Of a stretch of DNA of 64,000 nucleotides, positions 23,803-33,206 are shown in pieces. This DNA comes from Evtepia gabavorous. Lineage in GTDB: Bacteria > Bacillota > Clostridia > Oscillospirales > Oscillospiraceae. The translations under genes and the position numbers were made by a program. The notes beneath the pieces were generated by a model, which was not told where the DNA came from, made no database searches, and saw nothing but the letters and a program-made list of their open reading frames with translations. The first letter of the stretch is position 1, and every line of letters begins with the position of its first letter. The stretch is from assembly GCF_003425665.1 (NCBI RefSeq), contig NZ_QQRQ01000004.1:1-64000 (forward strand), in the 5' to 3' direction.

Positions 23803-25347
23803 ATGAATGTCAAGAGCGTTGTAGAAAACAAAGAGAAGTTTGAGGTCGAACTGACCATTGAAGTGGGTCAGGAAGAGTTCGAAGCCGGCCTGGACAAAGC
23901 CTATCGCAAGAACCGCGGCAGCATCTCGGTCCCCGGGTTCCGGAAGGGCAAGGCCCCCCGTAAGGTCATTGAGGGGATGTACGGCGCTGGAGTATTCTAT
24001 GAAGATGCCATTGAGGAGATCTATCCCCAGGCATGCATGCAGGCCATTGAGGAGAAGGGCCTGGATTCCGTTGCCCCTCCCCGGGTGGAAATCACCGATC
24101 TGGGGAAAGAGGGCTTCACCTTTAAGGCCATTGTCACTGTCCGTCCCGTGATCACCCTGAAGCAGTATAAGGGCCTGGAGGCCGACAAGGTTCTGCCCAC
24201 CGTCACCGACGCGGCGGTGGACAATGAGCTCAAGCAGTATGTGGACCGCGCCACCCAGCTGGAGCCGGTGGACCGGGCCGCTGAGATGGGCGACAGCATG
24301 GTCATGGACTATGAGGGCGTCAAGGATGGCGTGCCCTTCGAGGGCGGCTCTGCCAAGGGCTATGAGCTGGCGCTGGGCTCCCACACCTTCATTCCCGGCT
24401 TCGAGGAGCAGGTGGTCGGCATGAAGGCGGGGGAGGAGAAGACCATTGATCTGACCTTCCCCGAGGACTATCACGCCAAGGATCTGGCCGGCCAGCCGGT
24501 CCAGTTCAAAGTAAAATGCGTCGAGGTGAAGGAGAAGAAGGTCCCCGCCATCGACGATGAGTTTGCCAAGGATGTCTCCGAGTTTGAGACCCTGGCTGAG
24601 TTCAAAGAGGACCTGAAGCAGAAGATCGTGGACCGGAACATGGCCCAGAGTGAGGCGAAGTTCCGCCAGGCCCTGCTGGCCCAGCTGTGCGAGCAGGTGG
24701 ACATTGAGCTGCCCGAGGCCATGGTGGAGACCCAGATCGACCGCCTGATGGACAGCTATGCCTCCCGCCTGGAGCAGCAGGGCATCAGCCTGGAGCTGTA
24801 CCTGCAGTACATGCAGATGAGCACCGACAAGCTCCGGGAGGACCTGAAAGAGGCCGCTGTGACCCAGATCAAGCAGCAGCTGGCGCTGGACGCCGTGGTG
24901 GCTGCCGAGGAGATCGTGGTCAGCGACGAGGACGTGGAGGAGGAGGTCAAAAAGGCCGCCGCCAACCTGAACGTTCCCTATGAGCGGGTGACCGAGGGCC
25001 TGGATCGGGAAGCCCTGAAGGTGGACCTGGCCCGGGACCGCGCCATGGCCGCTGTGGCTGTGGCTGCCAAGCCCAACCTGATCGCGGCGGATGCCGAAGA
25101 CGGGGAGATCAAGCTCACCGAAGTGACCAAGGATGAGGAGAAGGCGGCGGAAGAAACCGAGGCCAAGCCCAAGAAGCGCACCACCAAGGCCAAGGCGAAA
25201 ACCGAAGAGACCGCAGAGGACGGTGAGGAGAAGAAGCCCGCCGCCAAAAAGCCCAGAGCAAAGAAGACCACCGCAGAAGGGGAGGAAGCTCCCAAGAAGA
25301 CCACCACCCGCAAGAAAAAGGCAGAAGAGCCCAAGGGTGAGGAATAA
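23803..25347 (+). CDS. tig: Trigger factor with charged C-terminal extension
   Basis: This 514-aa ribosome-bound chaperone has a ribosome-binding tail (1-110, including the GFRKGKAPR signature at about 44-52), an FKBP-like prolyl isomerase domain (about 155-240, MDYEGVKDGVPFEGG) and a helical substrate-binding domain (to about 430). ATG 23803 follows CAGGAGG. The usual length is about 430 residues. Here an extra tail of about 75 residues consists almost only of Lys, Ala, Glu, Thr and Pro (KAKAKTEET, KKTTTRKKKAEE). Clustering with clpP-clpX is conserved in bacteria and fits a shared folding/degradation function. Confidence 0.97.
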   Translation: MNVKSVVENKEKFEVELTIEVGQEEFEAGLDKAYRKNRGSISVPGFRKGKAPRKVIEGMYGAGVFYEDAIEEIYPQACMQAIEEKGLDSVAPPRVEITDLGKEGFTFKAIVTVRPVITLKQYKGLEADKVLPTVTDAAVDNELKQYVDRATQLEPVDRAAEMGDSMVMDYEGVKDGVPFEGGSAKGYELALGSHTFIPGFEEQVVGMKAGEEKTIDLTFPEDYHAKDLAGQPVQFKVKCVEVKEKKVPAIDDEFAKDVSEFETLAEFKEDLKQKIVDRNMAQSEAKFRQALLAQLCEQVDIELPEAMVETQIDRLMDSYASRLEQQGISLELYLQYMQMSTDKLREDLKEAAVTQIKQQLALDAVVAAEEIVVSDEDVEEEVKKAAANLNVPYERVTEGLDREALKVDLARDRAMAAVAVAAKPNLIAADAEDGEIKLTEVTKDEEKAAEETEAKPKKRTTKAKAKTEETAEDGEEKKPAAKKPRAKKTTAEGEEAPKKTTTRKKKAEEPKGEE

Positions 25348-25398
25348 TTTTCCGTGGGGCGGGCATACTGTGCTCTGAATGGAAAAGGAGATCAAGCT

Positions 25399-25980
25399 AT
25401 GAGTTTAGTGCCCTATGTAGTCGAACAAACCAACCGGGGAGAACGGTCCTATGACATCTTCTCCCGCTTACTCAACGACCGGATCATCTTCCTGTCCGAG
25501 GAGGTCAACGATACCACAGCCAGCCTTGTGGTGGCCCAGCTGCTGTATCTGGAGTCCCAGAACCCGGATCAGGATATCCAGTTCTATATCAACAGCCCAG
25601 GCGGTTCTGTCACGGCGGGAATGGCCATTTATGACACCATGCAGTACATCAAGTGCGATGTCTCCACCATCTGCATTGGCATGGCTGCCAGCATGGGTGC
25701 CTTCCTTCTGGCCGCAGGGACCAAGGGCAAGCGGATGGCGCTGCCCAACGCGGAGATCATGATTCACCAGCCCTCCGCCGGAACCCAGGGACAGATTACG
25801 GACATGGCGATTCACCTGAAGCGCCTGGAAGTGATCAAGAAGCGGATGAACCATATCCTCTCGGAAAACACCGGAAAGCCCCTGGATGTGGTCACAGCCG
25901 ACTGTGAGCGGGATAATTTCATGTCCGCCCAGGAAGCCATGGAGTATGGCCTCATTGATAAAGTGATCGATAAGCGCTGA
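25399..25980 (+). CDS. clpP: ATP-dependent Clp protease proteolytic subunit
   Basis: This 193-aa serine protease forms the two-ring barrel fed by ClpX. The catalytic Ser is in [11 protein letters not shown], the His in MIHQPSAG, and the Asp in the [13 protein letters not shown] region. The N-terminal [21 protein letters not shown] is typical. The start is ATG 25399 behind AAAAGGAG; the frame upstream overlaps the tig end but lacks a ribosome site. It follows tig by 51 bp and precedes clpX by 60 bp. Confidence 0.98.
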   Translation: MSLVPYVVEQTNRGERSYDIFSRLLNDRIIFLSEEVNDTTASLVVAQLLYLESQNPDQDIQFYINSPGGSVTAGMAIYDTMQYIKCDVSTICIGMAASMGAFLLAAGTKGKRMALPNAEIMIHQPSAGTQGQITDMAIHLKRLEVIKKRMNHILSENTGKPLDVVTADCERDNFMSAQEAMEYGLIDKVIDKR

Positions 25981-25988
25981 TAGGACAA

Positions 25989-26022
25989 GGAAAAAAGGGG
26001 GGCTGGCGTCCCCCTTTTTCCT
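25989..26022 (+). terminator. Hairpin between clpP and clpX
   Basis: GGAAAAAAGGGGG pairs with CCCCCTTTTTCC around GCTGGCGT, ending in Ts. As clpX starts only 19 bp later with no clear promoter of its own, it probably acts as a partial terminator setting the clpP:clpX ratio. Confidence 0.75.
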
Positions 26023-26040
26023 GCGTTAGAAAGAGGTGAA

Positions 26041-27366
26041 ATGGTTTTGGCCAAAAACGACGAAAAACGAGCCATCCGCTGCTCCTTTTGCGGCAAGCAT
26101 CAGGATCAGGTGACAAAGATCATCGCCGGACCCGGTGCGTACATCTGCAACGAGTGTGTCCAGCTGTGCATGGACATTTTAGATAATATGGCGGCCCCGG
26201 AGGAGCAGCTTGTGAGCCCGGATATGCCGGAGATCATTCCCAGCCCCAAGGAGATCAAGGCCTATCTGGATGAATATGTCATCGGGCAGGAGACCGCCAA
26301 AGTGGCCCTGTCCGTGGCGGTTTACAATCATTATAAGCGCATTTACTTTGGCGGCGGGGACGATGTGGAGCTGCAGAAGAGCAACATCCTCCTGCTGGGC
26401 CCCACCGGCAGCGGAAAGACGCTGCTGGCCCAGACCCTGGCCAAGATTTTGAAGGTTCCCTTTGCCATCGCGGACGCCACCACCCTGACCGAGGCCGGCT
26501 ATGTGGGGGATGACGTGGAGAACATCCTGCTGCGCCTGGTGCAGGCTGCCGACTATGACATCGAGCAGGCGGAGCGGGGGATTATTTACATCGACGAGAT
26601 GGATAAAATCGCCCGAAAGAGTGAAAATACCTCCATCACCCGGGATGTCTCCGGCGAGGGCGTGCAGCAGGCCCTGCTGAAAATCCTGGAGGGCACGGTG
26701 GCCAATGTCCCCCCCCAGGGCGGCCGGAAGCACCCCCATCAGGAGTTTATCCAGGTGGACACCAAGAATATCCTCTTCATCTGCGGCGGCGCCTTTGACG
26801 GAGTGGAGAAGATCATTGAAAAGCGGGTCAATCAGAAAGGCATCGGCTTTGGCGCCGAGATCATGAGCAAGGCGGAGCTGGAAAAGCGCAATATTTTAAG
26901 CCAGATTCAGCCCCATGACCTGCTGAAGTTCGGCATTATCCCGGAGCTGGTGGGACGTCTGCCGGTGATCACCTCCCTGTCCCCGCTGAGCCGGGAGGAT
27001 TTGGTGAAGATCCTCACCGAGCCCAAGAACGCCCTGGTCAAGCAGTACCAAAAGCTGCTGGAATATGATATGGTGAAGCTGGTCTTCACCCCCGGGGCCC
27101 TGGAGGCCGTGGCCGATAAGTCCATGGAACGGGGGATCGGTGCCAGAGGCCTGCGGGCGGTGCTGGAAGAGGTGATGTCCCAGATTATGTACGACATCCC
27201 TTCGGACAACTCCATTGTGGAGGTGGATATCACCCCCGAAAGCGTCCGGGACGGGGCGGAACCGCAGCTGATCCGCGACCCCAACCGGCCGCCTCGCCCC
27301 CACTTGGGCGCTGCGGCCCTCCGGGCCCAGAGCGGCGGCCTGGCCCGCCAGGACGGTACAGCCTGA
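26041..27366 (+). CDS. clpX: ATP-dependent Clp protease ATP-binding subunit
   Basis: This 441-aa AAA+ unfoldase has an N-terminal zinc-binding domain (CSFCGK ... CNEC, residues 14-40), Walker A GPTGSGKT (about 120), Walker [10 protein letters not shown] (about 182), sensor/arginine-finger regions and the IGFGAEI loop that docks on ClpP. It recognises tagged substrates and threads them into ClpP. ATG 26041 follows GAGGTGAA. The C-terminal last 35 residues ([17 protein letters not shown]) are a Pro/Ala-rich tail that varies between species. Confidence 0.97.
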   Translation: MVLAKNDEKRAIRCSFCGKHQDQVTKIIAGPGAYICNECVQLCMDILDNMAAPEEQLVSPDMPEIIPSPKEIKAYLDEYVIGQETAKVALSVAVYNHYKRIYFGGGDDVELQKSNILLLGPTGSGKTLLAQTLAKILKVPFAIADATTLTEAGYVGDDVENILLRLVQAADYDIEQAERGIIYIDEMDKIARKSENTSITRDVSGEGVQQALLKILEGTVANVPPQGGRKHPHQEFIQVDTKNILFICGGAFDGVEKIIEKRVNQKGIGFGAEIMSKAELEKRNILSQIQPHDLLKFGIIPELVGRLPVITSLSPLSREDLVKILTEPKNALVKQYQKLLEYDMVKLVFTPGALEAVADKSMERGIGARGLRAVLEEVMSQIMYDIPSDNSIVEVDITPESVRDGAEPQLIRDPNRPPRPHLGAAALRAQSGGLARQDGTA

Positions 27367-27398
27367 GGGCGAGACAATCCAATTCCATGCAACTGACA

Positions 27399-27426
27399 GG
27401 GCGGAGGGGGAAACTTCTCCGCCCTT
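27399..27426 (+). terminator. Terminator-like hairpin after clpX
   Basis: GGGCGGAG (27399-27406) pairs with the following CTCCGCCC, then TTTCC. It is modest in strength, so lon may receive some read-through. Confidence 0.5.
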
Positions 27427-27494
27427 TCCGTCTACTCCAGCGCGGCTGCGCTGGAATCCAAGTTCCAGTTTTCGTTGAAAGGAAGTGAATCGGT

Positions 27495-29927
27495 TTGCCA
27501 GAGGAAGAAAAGACTGAAACCGTGCCAATGCAAACCATGCCCGCCCTGGCCCTGCGGGGTCTGACGGTATATCCGAAAATGATGGTCCACTTTGATGTGG
27601 GTCGGGAGGCCTCCGTGAAGGCCATTGAAGAGTCCATGTCTTCCAACCAACCCATTTTCCTGGTGGCCCAGAAGGACATCCGGGTGGAGGAGCCGGACCG
27701 AAACCATCTTTTTGCCATGGGGACGGTTTCGGTGGTCCGTCAGATTCTCCGCCTGCCGGGGAAGACCATCCGGGTGATGGTGGAGGGGCAGATCCGGGCC
27801 CGCCTCCACGAGCTGACCCAGACCGATCCCTACCTGGTGGCCCAGGTAGAGCCGGTGGAGACCAGCGAGCACTATGAGGGAAAGACCAATTCCCTCCGGG
27901 CGGAGGCGGCCATTCGCCAGGCCTATGAGCTCTTTGACCGATACAGCGAACTCTCCCCCAAGAACGCCTCGGCGGAGATGCTGATGAATATCATGTCCAG
28001 CGAGGACGCCGGCTATATTGCCGACTTCCTTGCCCAAAATGTCTCCATGCGGGTGCTGGACAAGCAGTCCATCCTGGATGAGCTCCGGCCGGTCCAGCGG
28101 CTGAATAAGATGAACCGCCTCCTCCGCCGGGAGGTGGAGATCCTGGAGATGGAGCAGAGCATCCAGCGCCGGGTCCAGGAGAACATGACCCAGAACCAAA
28201 AGGACGCCTTTCTGCGGGAGCAGGTGCGGGTGATCCAGGAGGAGCTGGGAGAGGACGGCGACAATGAGCTGGCCGCCTACCGCCGGCAGATTGCCGATGC
28301 CAAGTTGCCGGAGGAGGTGGAGACCAAGCTGCTCAAAGAGGTAATGCACCTGGAGAAGCAGCCCTTCGGTTCCGCGGAGGCCTCGGTGCTGCGGAACTAC
28401 CTGGATGTGTGCCTGGAGCTGCCCTGGACCAAGACCTCCAAGGAGAGGGTCAACGTCCAGGCGGCCCGGAAGATTCTGGACGCGGACCACTTCGGCCTGG
28501 AAAAGGTGAAGGAGCGGATTCTGGAGTTTCTGGCGGTCAAGCAGCTGGCCCCGGATTTGAAGGGGCAGATCCTCTGCCTGGTGGGCCCTCCGGGAGTGGG
28601 AAAGACCTCCATTGGAATGTCCATGGCCCGGGCACTGAACCGGAAAATGGCTCGAATTTCCTTGGGCGGCGTCCATGATGAGGCGGATATCCGGGGCCAC
28701 CGGAAAACCTATGTGGGGGCCATGCCCGGCCGGATCATCAATGCCGTCCGCCAGGCGGGCACCAGAAATCCTCTGCTTTTGCTGGACGAAATCGACAAGC
28801 TGGGCAGCGACATGCGGGGCGACCCCGCTGCGGCTCTGCTGGAAGTGCTGGACGGGGAGCAGAACAGTACCTTCCGGGATCACTTTGTGGAGCTCCCCTT
28901 TGATCTGTCCGAGGTGCTGTTTATCACCACGGCCAACACCACCTCTACCATTCCCAAGCCTTTGCTGGACCGGATGGAGGTCATTGAGCTGCCCAGCTAC
29001 ACCGACGAGGAAAAGCTCCAGATCGCCAAGCAGCATCTGCTGCCCAAGCAGCTCAAGCGCCACGGCCTAAAGAAGAATCAGTTGAAGATCACCGACGACG
29101 CCATCCGGGAGGTCATTGTCTCCTACACCCGGGAGTCTGGCGTCCGAGTATTGGAGCGAGAGCTGGGGGCCCTGTGCCGGAAGGTGGCCATGGGCATTGT
29201 CTCCCAGCGGTATAAGCAGGCCCATGTCACAGGGGACACCCTGGAGGAGTTCCTGGGGCCCCGAAAGTTCCATCCAGAGAAGAATGGCCTGGAGAACCAG
29301 GTGGGGCTGGTCAACGGGCTGGCCTGGACCTCCGTGGGGGGAACCCTGTTGGAGGCGGAGGTCAATGTGGTGCCCGGCTCCGGCAAAGTGGAGCTCACAG
29401 GCAACCTGGGCAATGTGATGAAGGAGTCAGCCCGGGCGGCCTTCACCTATATCCGCAGCCGGGCGGTCCAGCTGGGGGTGGAGCCCAACTTCTACAAGGA
29501 AAAAGACATTCACATCCACTTCCCCGAGGGCGCAGTGCCCAAGGACGGCCCCTCCGCCGGAGTGACCATCACCACGGCCATGGTCTCGGCCCTCACCGGA
29601 ATTCCGGTTCGGGGAGATGTGGCCATGACGGGAGAAGTCACCCTCCGGGGCCGGGTTCTGCCCATCGGCGGCCTGCGGGAAAAATCCATGGCGGCGCTGC
29701 GCAACGGCATCCACACGGTCATCATCCCCAAGGACAATGAATCCGACCTGGAGGAGATCGACCAGACGGTCCGCGGCGCCCTGCAGTTCATTCCCGCCTC
29801 CCATGTGGACCAGGTTCTGGCCAACGCCCTGGAGCATCCCCCTTTGGCGCAGCCTGCGGAGGACGCGGGGGAGGCCCCTCTGGGCGGTCCCGGGACCAGT
29901 TCCCAGGCATCCATTCCGAGAACGTGA
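27495..29927 (+). CDS. lon: ATP-dependent protease La
   Basis: This 810-aa LonA protease has an N-terminal substrate-binding domain (1-about 200), a coiled-coil region, an AAA+ module (Walker A GPPGVGKTS at about 362, Walker B LLLLDEIDK at about 430) and a C-terminal serine protease domain. The catalytic Ser is in KDGPSAGVT (about 687) and the Lys in GGLREKSMAA (about 730). It degrades misfolded and regulatory proteins. The start is assigned to TTG 27495 after AAAGGAAGTGA; the first ATG at 27528 would remove 11 residues. The stop overlaps an upstream GTG for engB, so lon-engB are probably cotranscribed. Confidence 0.97.
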   Translation: MPEEEKTETVPMQTMPALALRGLTVYPKMMVHFDVGREASVKAIEESMSSNQPIFLVAQKDIRVEEPDRNHLFAMGTVSVVRQILRLPGKTIRVMVEGQIRARLHELTQTDPYLVAQVEPVETSEHYEGKTNSLRAEAAIRQAYELFDRYSELSPKNASAEMLMNIMSSEDAGYIADFLAQNVSMRVLDKQSILDELRPVQRLNKMNRLLRREVEILEMEQSIQRRVQENMTQNQKDAFLREQVRVIQEELGEDGDNELAAYRRQIADAKLPEEVETKLLKEVMHLEKQPFGSAEASVLRNYLDVCLELPWTKTSKERVNVQAARKILDADHFGLEKVKERILEFLAVKQLAPDLKGQILCLVGPPGVGKTSIGMSMARALNRKMARISLGGVHDEADIRGHRKTYVGAMPGRIINAVRQAGTRNPLLLLDEIDKLGSDMRGDPAAALLEVLDGEQNSTFRDHFVELPFDLSEVLFITTANTTSTIPKPLLDRMEVIELPSYTDEEKLQIAKQHLLPKQLKRHGLKKNQLKITDDAIREVIVSYTRESGVRVLERELGALCRKVAMGIVSQRYKQAHVTGDTLEEFLGPRKFHPEKNGLENQVGLVNGLAWTSVGGTLLEAEVNVVPGSGKVELTGNLGNVMKESARAAFTYIRSRAVQLGVEPNFYKEKDIHIHFPEGAVPKDGPSAGVTITTAMVSALTGIPVRGDVAMTGEVTLRGRVLPIGGLREKSMAALRNGIHTVIIPKDNESDLEEIDQTVRGALQFIPASHVDQVLANALEHPPLAQPAEDAGEAPLGGPGTSSQASIPRT

Positions 29928-29938
29928 GAGGAACGCTG

Positions 29939-30547
29939 ATGAAGCTCAACACACAAAACGCGGAGTTTGTGCTCTCCGCGGCGAGGCTGGCAGACTGTCC
30001 CCGGGACAGTCTGCCGCAGATCGCCTTTGCAGGCCGGTCCAACGTGGGCAAGTCCTCTGTTATCAACCGCCTGCTGAACCGAAAGAACTTTGCCCGGGTG
30101 GGGTCCGCCCCAGGTAAGACCACCCACATCAACTATTTCCGCATTGACCGAAAGGTGTACTTTGTGGACCTGCCGGGATATGGCTATGCCAAGGTTTCCA
30201 AGCAGGAACGGGCCCGGTGGGGCAGGCTGATTGAGCAGTGGTTTGCCGACGCCAGCCTGCTGACCCTGGGGATTCTGTTGGTGGACCTGCGCCACAAGCC
30301 CACCGCCGATGACTGCGTCATGGCCCAGTGGTTTAAGGATTCCGGCAAGCCCTTTGTGGTGGTGGCCAACAAACAGGATAAGATCAAGAAAAGCGAGTGG
30401 GAACCCAACCTGGCCCGCATCCGAGAGACCTTGGCGCTGGATGCACAGACCCCGGTGATCTCCTTTTCCGCGGAAAAGGGACTGGGAAAAGAGGAACTGC
30501 TGGGGGTTATTCTGGACCACATCAGCGCCGACACAGCCCAGGAGTAA
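29939..30547 (+). CDS. engB: Ribosome biogenesis GTP-binding protein EngB (YsxC)
   Basis: This 202-aa essential GTPase of 50S assembly has G1 GRSNVGKSS (about 32), the G2 Thr of GKTTHINYF, G3 DLPGYGYA (about 79) and G4 NKQDK (about 145), with G5 FSAEKG. ATG 29939 is spaced properly from GAGAGGA (29926-29932). A GTG at 29924 overlapping the lon stop would add five residues. The lon-engB order is the classic Firmicute one. Confidence 0.95.
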   Translation: MKLNTQNAEFVLSAARLADCPRDSLPQIAFAGRSNVGKSSVINRLLNRKNFARVGSAPGKTTHINYFRIDRKVYFVDLPGYGYAKVSKQERARWGRLIEQWFADASLLTLGILLVDLRHKPTADDCVMAQWFKDSGKPFVVVANKQDKIKKSEWEPNLARIRETLALDAQTPVISFSAEKGLGKEELLGVILDHISADTAQE

Positions 30548-30591
30548 GAAAGAGAGCGCCGGCCCGGAGGCCGGAAGGGGAGGAAATGGAC

Positions 30592-31272
30592 ATGAAACGA
30601 GTGGGGGGACTGTTCCTCTACGCCATTCTGGCCGGCTTTTGCATCGGCCTGGGGGGCACCGTCTTTTTGAAACTGAAGGATGCCTTTCCCGGGGGCAACG
30701 TGGTGGGGGCGCTGCTGTTCACCATCGGCCTGTTTACCGTCTGCACCCGGGGATATGCCCTGTTTACGGGAAAGGCGTGCTACCTATTTGACAATCCGCT
30801 GCCTGCCTATCTGCTGGATCTGCTGGTCTTTTGGGTGGGAAACCTCCTGGGGGCCATGCTGATTGCCGGTCTGGAGCATCTGACCGGTATGGTGGGGGGA
30901 GAGACCGGCATCGACGCCACCGCCGCCGCCCTGGTGGAGGGAAAGATGGGGGCCACCTATCTGGGCCTGTTTGTGCTGGGCATCTTGTGCAACATCTGCA
31001 TTTTCATCGCTGTCAACGGCTATGCCAACAACCCCCACCAGGTGGGAAAGTACTTAGCCCTCTTTCTGGGCGTGTCCGTTTTTATCCTCTGCGGCACCGA
31101 GCACAGCGTGGCCGACATGTATTATTGGTCGGTCTCCGGGGTGCTTTATGCGCAGCCGGGGGAGTCGGTTCTCCGCCTTTTGATAATCTCCCTGGGCAAT
31201 GTGGTGGGGGGTGTGTTTTTCCCGCTGATGGAGAAGGGAAAAAGACGCCTGGACCTGCCTGAAGCGCCATAA
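30592..31272 (+). CDS. Formate/nitrite transporter (FNT) family channel
   Basis: This 226-aa membrane protein has six hydrophobic segments. FNT features include the glycine-rich first helix (FCIGLGGTVFLKL), the lumen FTGKACYLFDNP, CNICIFIAVNGY and the conserved GTEHSVADMYYW (central His) with ISLGNVVGG. The family forms pentameric channels for formate, nitrite or hydrosulfide; the substrate cannot be told. The protein is shorter than FocA by about 50 residues. ATG 30592 has GGGGAGGA 8 nt upstream; ATG 30586 is too close. It lies 44 bp after engB with no evident terminator. Confidence 0.85.
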   Translation: MKRVGGLFLYAILAGFCIGLGGTVFLKLKDAFPGGNVVGALLFTIGLFTVCTRGYALFTGKACYLFDNPLPAYLLDLLVFWVGNLLGAMLIAGLEHLTGMVGGETGIDATAAALVEGKMGATYLGLFVLGILCNICIFIAVNGYANNPHQVGKYLALFLGVSVFILCGTEHSVADMYYWSVSGVLYAQPGESVLRLLIISLGNVVGGVFFPLMEKGKRRLDLPEAP

Positions 31273-31392
31273 ACCACCCAAGCCGGGGCCCTTTGGACCC
31301 GGCTTTTTTCTTGTAGAACGGCAGTGGGAGAAAACCGCAGCCTTTTTGCCCTCAGGTCTCCGGTGGCGCCGGAAGAGAAAGGAGAGAGACCC

Positions 31393-31887
31393 ATGGTGGG
31401 AAAAGAAGACATCTACCGCATGCTGCGGGAGGAAGAAATCTGGCATGAAATCACAGAGCACCCGGCGGTGTATAACATGGAGGAGATGGCCCAAATCAAA
31501 CTGCCCTATCCCGAGGCGGACGCGAAGAACCTGTTCGTCCGGGACAGCAAGAGGCGGGACTACTATCTCATTACCGTCCGGGGAGACAAGCGGGTGGACT
31601 TGAAGCAGTTCCGGCAGCAGAATCAGACTCGCTCCCTAAGTTTTGCCTCGGCGGAGGAGCTGGGAGAACTGTTGGGTCTGATCCCGGGGGCGGTCACCCC
31701 GCTGGGCCTGCTCAACGACGGGGACAGACGGGTTTCCTTCTACCTGGACGCATCCTTTTGCCGGCCGGAGGCACAGAAAATCGGCGTTCACCCCAATGAC
31801 AATACGGCCACCCTCTGGCTGCAGGTGGAGGATTTGCTCCGCCTGATTCGGGCGCATGGCAATCCCGTGCATGTGGTCCCAATTTGA
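31393..31887 (+). CDS. Prolyl-tRNA editing (YbaK/ProX) family protein
   Basis: This 164-aa trans-editing deacylase is of the INS/YbaK fold. Family features are EHPAVYNMEEM, KNLFVRDSKRRDYYLITV with the conserved Lys-Asn, GDKRVDLKQF and VTPLGLLND, close to ProX (PrdX), which hydrolyses Ala-tRNA(Pro). It would correct mischarged tRNA-Pro in the cytoplasm. ATG 31393 follows GGAGAGAGA. It is separated from the FNT gene by a terminator-like CCGGGGCCC...GACCCGG stretch. Confidence 0.9.
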   Translation: MVGKEDIYRMLREEEIWHEITEHPAVYNMEEMAQIKLPYPEADAKNLFVRDSKRRDYYLITVRGDKRVDLKQFRQQNQTRSLSFASAEELGELLGLIPGAVTPLGLLNDGDRRVSFYLDASFCRPEAQKIGVHPNDNTATLWLQVEDLLRLIRAHGNPVHVVPI

Positions 31888-31926
31888 CGGGAGGCAAAAC
31901 ACCGGAAAGAGAGAGGAGTGTCCCCT

Positions 31927-32538
31927 GTGCCGTATTTTGTTCAGGGCCTTACCATGGGCCTGGCCTATGTGGCCCCCATTGGGGTCCAAAATCTGTTTGT
32001 GATCCATTCTGCCCTGGCCCATCCCCGGCGCCGGGCCTTGGCCACGGCGGGGATCGTCATTTTTTTCGATGTGACCCTGGCGCTGGCCTGCTTTTTTGGA
32101 GTAGGGGTGGTGATGGAGACCTTTCCCGTGGTCCGAATGGCCGTTCTGCTGGCAGGCAGCCTGGTTGTCCTGGCCATTGGCGTGGGTCTGCTCCGGACCA
32201 AGGAGGCGGGGGCGGAGGGGAGGCCCCTCCCTGCCACAGGGTCCAAAACGGTGTCCACCGCCTTTGTGGTCACCTGGTGCAATCCCCAGGCGCTCATTGA
32301 CGGCACCATGATGCTGGGGGCCTTTCGGGCGACCCTGCCTACCGCCCAGGCGTCCTCCTTTATCTCCGGGGTGGCCCTGGCCTCCTGCCTGTGGTTTTTG
32401 GGGGTGACGCTGGTGGTCTCCCTGCTCAGCCGCCATTTTACCCCGGGGGTGATGGTGTGGATCAACCGGGTCTGCGGGGTGGTGATTCTCTGCTACGGGG
32501 GAAGCCTGCTCTGGTCCTTTCTGACCATGCTGGGATAA
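31927..32538 (+). CDS. LysE/RhtB-family amino-acid exporter
   Basis: This 203-aa membrane protein has six hydrophobic helices. The LysE signature YFVQGLTMGLAYVAPIGVQNLFVI is at the N terminus, and VTWCNPQALIDG in the middle is the second family motif. Members export lysine, arginine or homoserine/threonine. The start is GTG 31927, 8 nt after AGGAG; the GTG at 31918 is embedded in the ribosome site. The stop is only 12 bp before the response-regulator start, so the gene may head the downstream regulatory operon. Confidence 0.85.
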   Translation: MPYFVQGLTMGLAYVAPIGVQNLFVIHSALAHPRRRALATAGIVIFFDVTLALACFFGVGVVMETFPVVRMAVLLAGSLVVLAIGVGLLRTKEAGAEGRPLPATGSKTVSTAFVVTWCNPQALIDGTMMLGAFRATLPTAQASSFISGVALASCLWFLGVTLVVSLLSRHFTPGVMVWINRVCGVVILCYGGSLLWSFLTMLG

Positions 32539-32550
32539 AGGAGAATGTCT

Positions 32551-32829
32551 ATGAAAACCATTGCAATCATTGAGGACGACCAGCCCATTGGGGACCTGTT
32601 GGAGGAGGCGCTGGGCCAGGCGGGCTATGCTACCTTGCGGGCCTATTCCGGCACCGAGGCTCAATACCTCTTGGAGCGGGCGAAGCCCGACCTGATTCTG
32701 TTGGATCTGATGCTCCCCGGCTTGACCGGGGAGGAACTGCTGCCCTGTCTGGGGGAAATCCCGGTCATTGTGGTCAGCGCCAAGGTGGGGGTGGACGACA
32801 AGGTGAACGCCCTGCTGACCGGGGCGTGA
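32551..32829 (+). pseudogene. Response regulator, N-terminal (receiver) part of split gene
   Basis: This 92-aa receiver domain carries the acidic pocket EDD (residues 9-11), phosphoacceptor Asp of LILLDLMLPG and the VVSAK Ser/Ala switch region. It then hits TGA just after NALLTGA, where OmpR-family regulators continue (D)DYVxKPF. The rest, beginning with that SKPF motif, is in another frame starting 4 bp upstream of the stop (GTGA). A loss of about 10 nt would explain it. The domain lacks beta5 and its Lys, so on its own it should not fold or signal normally. A true frameshift, a sequence error or a genuine two-polypeptide regulator are the alternatives. ATG 32551 has AAAGGAGA upstream. Confidence 0.8.
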
Positions 32830-33206
32830 GCAAGCCCTTTGCCATGCGGGAGCTTCTGGCCCGCATTGCCGTCCAGCTTCGGGGGCCCCGGGGCGAGGAG
32901 GTACCTTGTCTCGCCTTTGAGGACTTGATGCTGGACCCCGCCACCCGCCAGGTCACTGTGGGGGGCGTGCCGGTGCATCTCACCAGGACGGAATATGCGC
33001 TCTGCCATCTGCTGCTCCAGAACCCCGGGCGGGTGTTGTCCAAGTCGGCAATTCTGGAGCGAATCAGCCGGGACACGCCGGACTGCACGGAGGGTTCCCT
33101 GAAGCAGCACATGAGCAACCTCCGCAAAAAGCTGCGGGCAGCGGGGGGACGGGAGTACATTGAGGCGGTATGGGGGATTGGATTTCAGTGGAAGAAGGAA
33201 TCTTGA
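32826..33206 (+). pseudogene. Response regulator, C-terminal DNA-binding part of split gene
   Basis: The frame begins at GTG 32826, overlapping the receiver stop, with SKPFAMRELLARI, the end of the receiver domain including the conserved Lys-Pro. From about residue 30 it is a complete OmpR/PhoB winged helix: LTRTEYALCHLLLQNPGRVLSKSAILERI and SLKQHMSNLRKKLR with YIEAVWGIGFQW. The DNA-binding domain is intact, so it could still act as a constitutive regulator if translated by coupling. Direct CTTGACC repeats that overlap its stop codon are likely targets. Confidence 0.8.
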
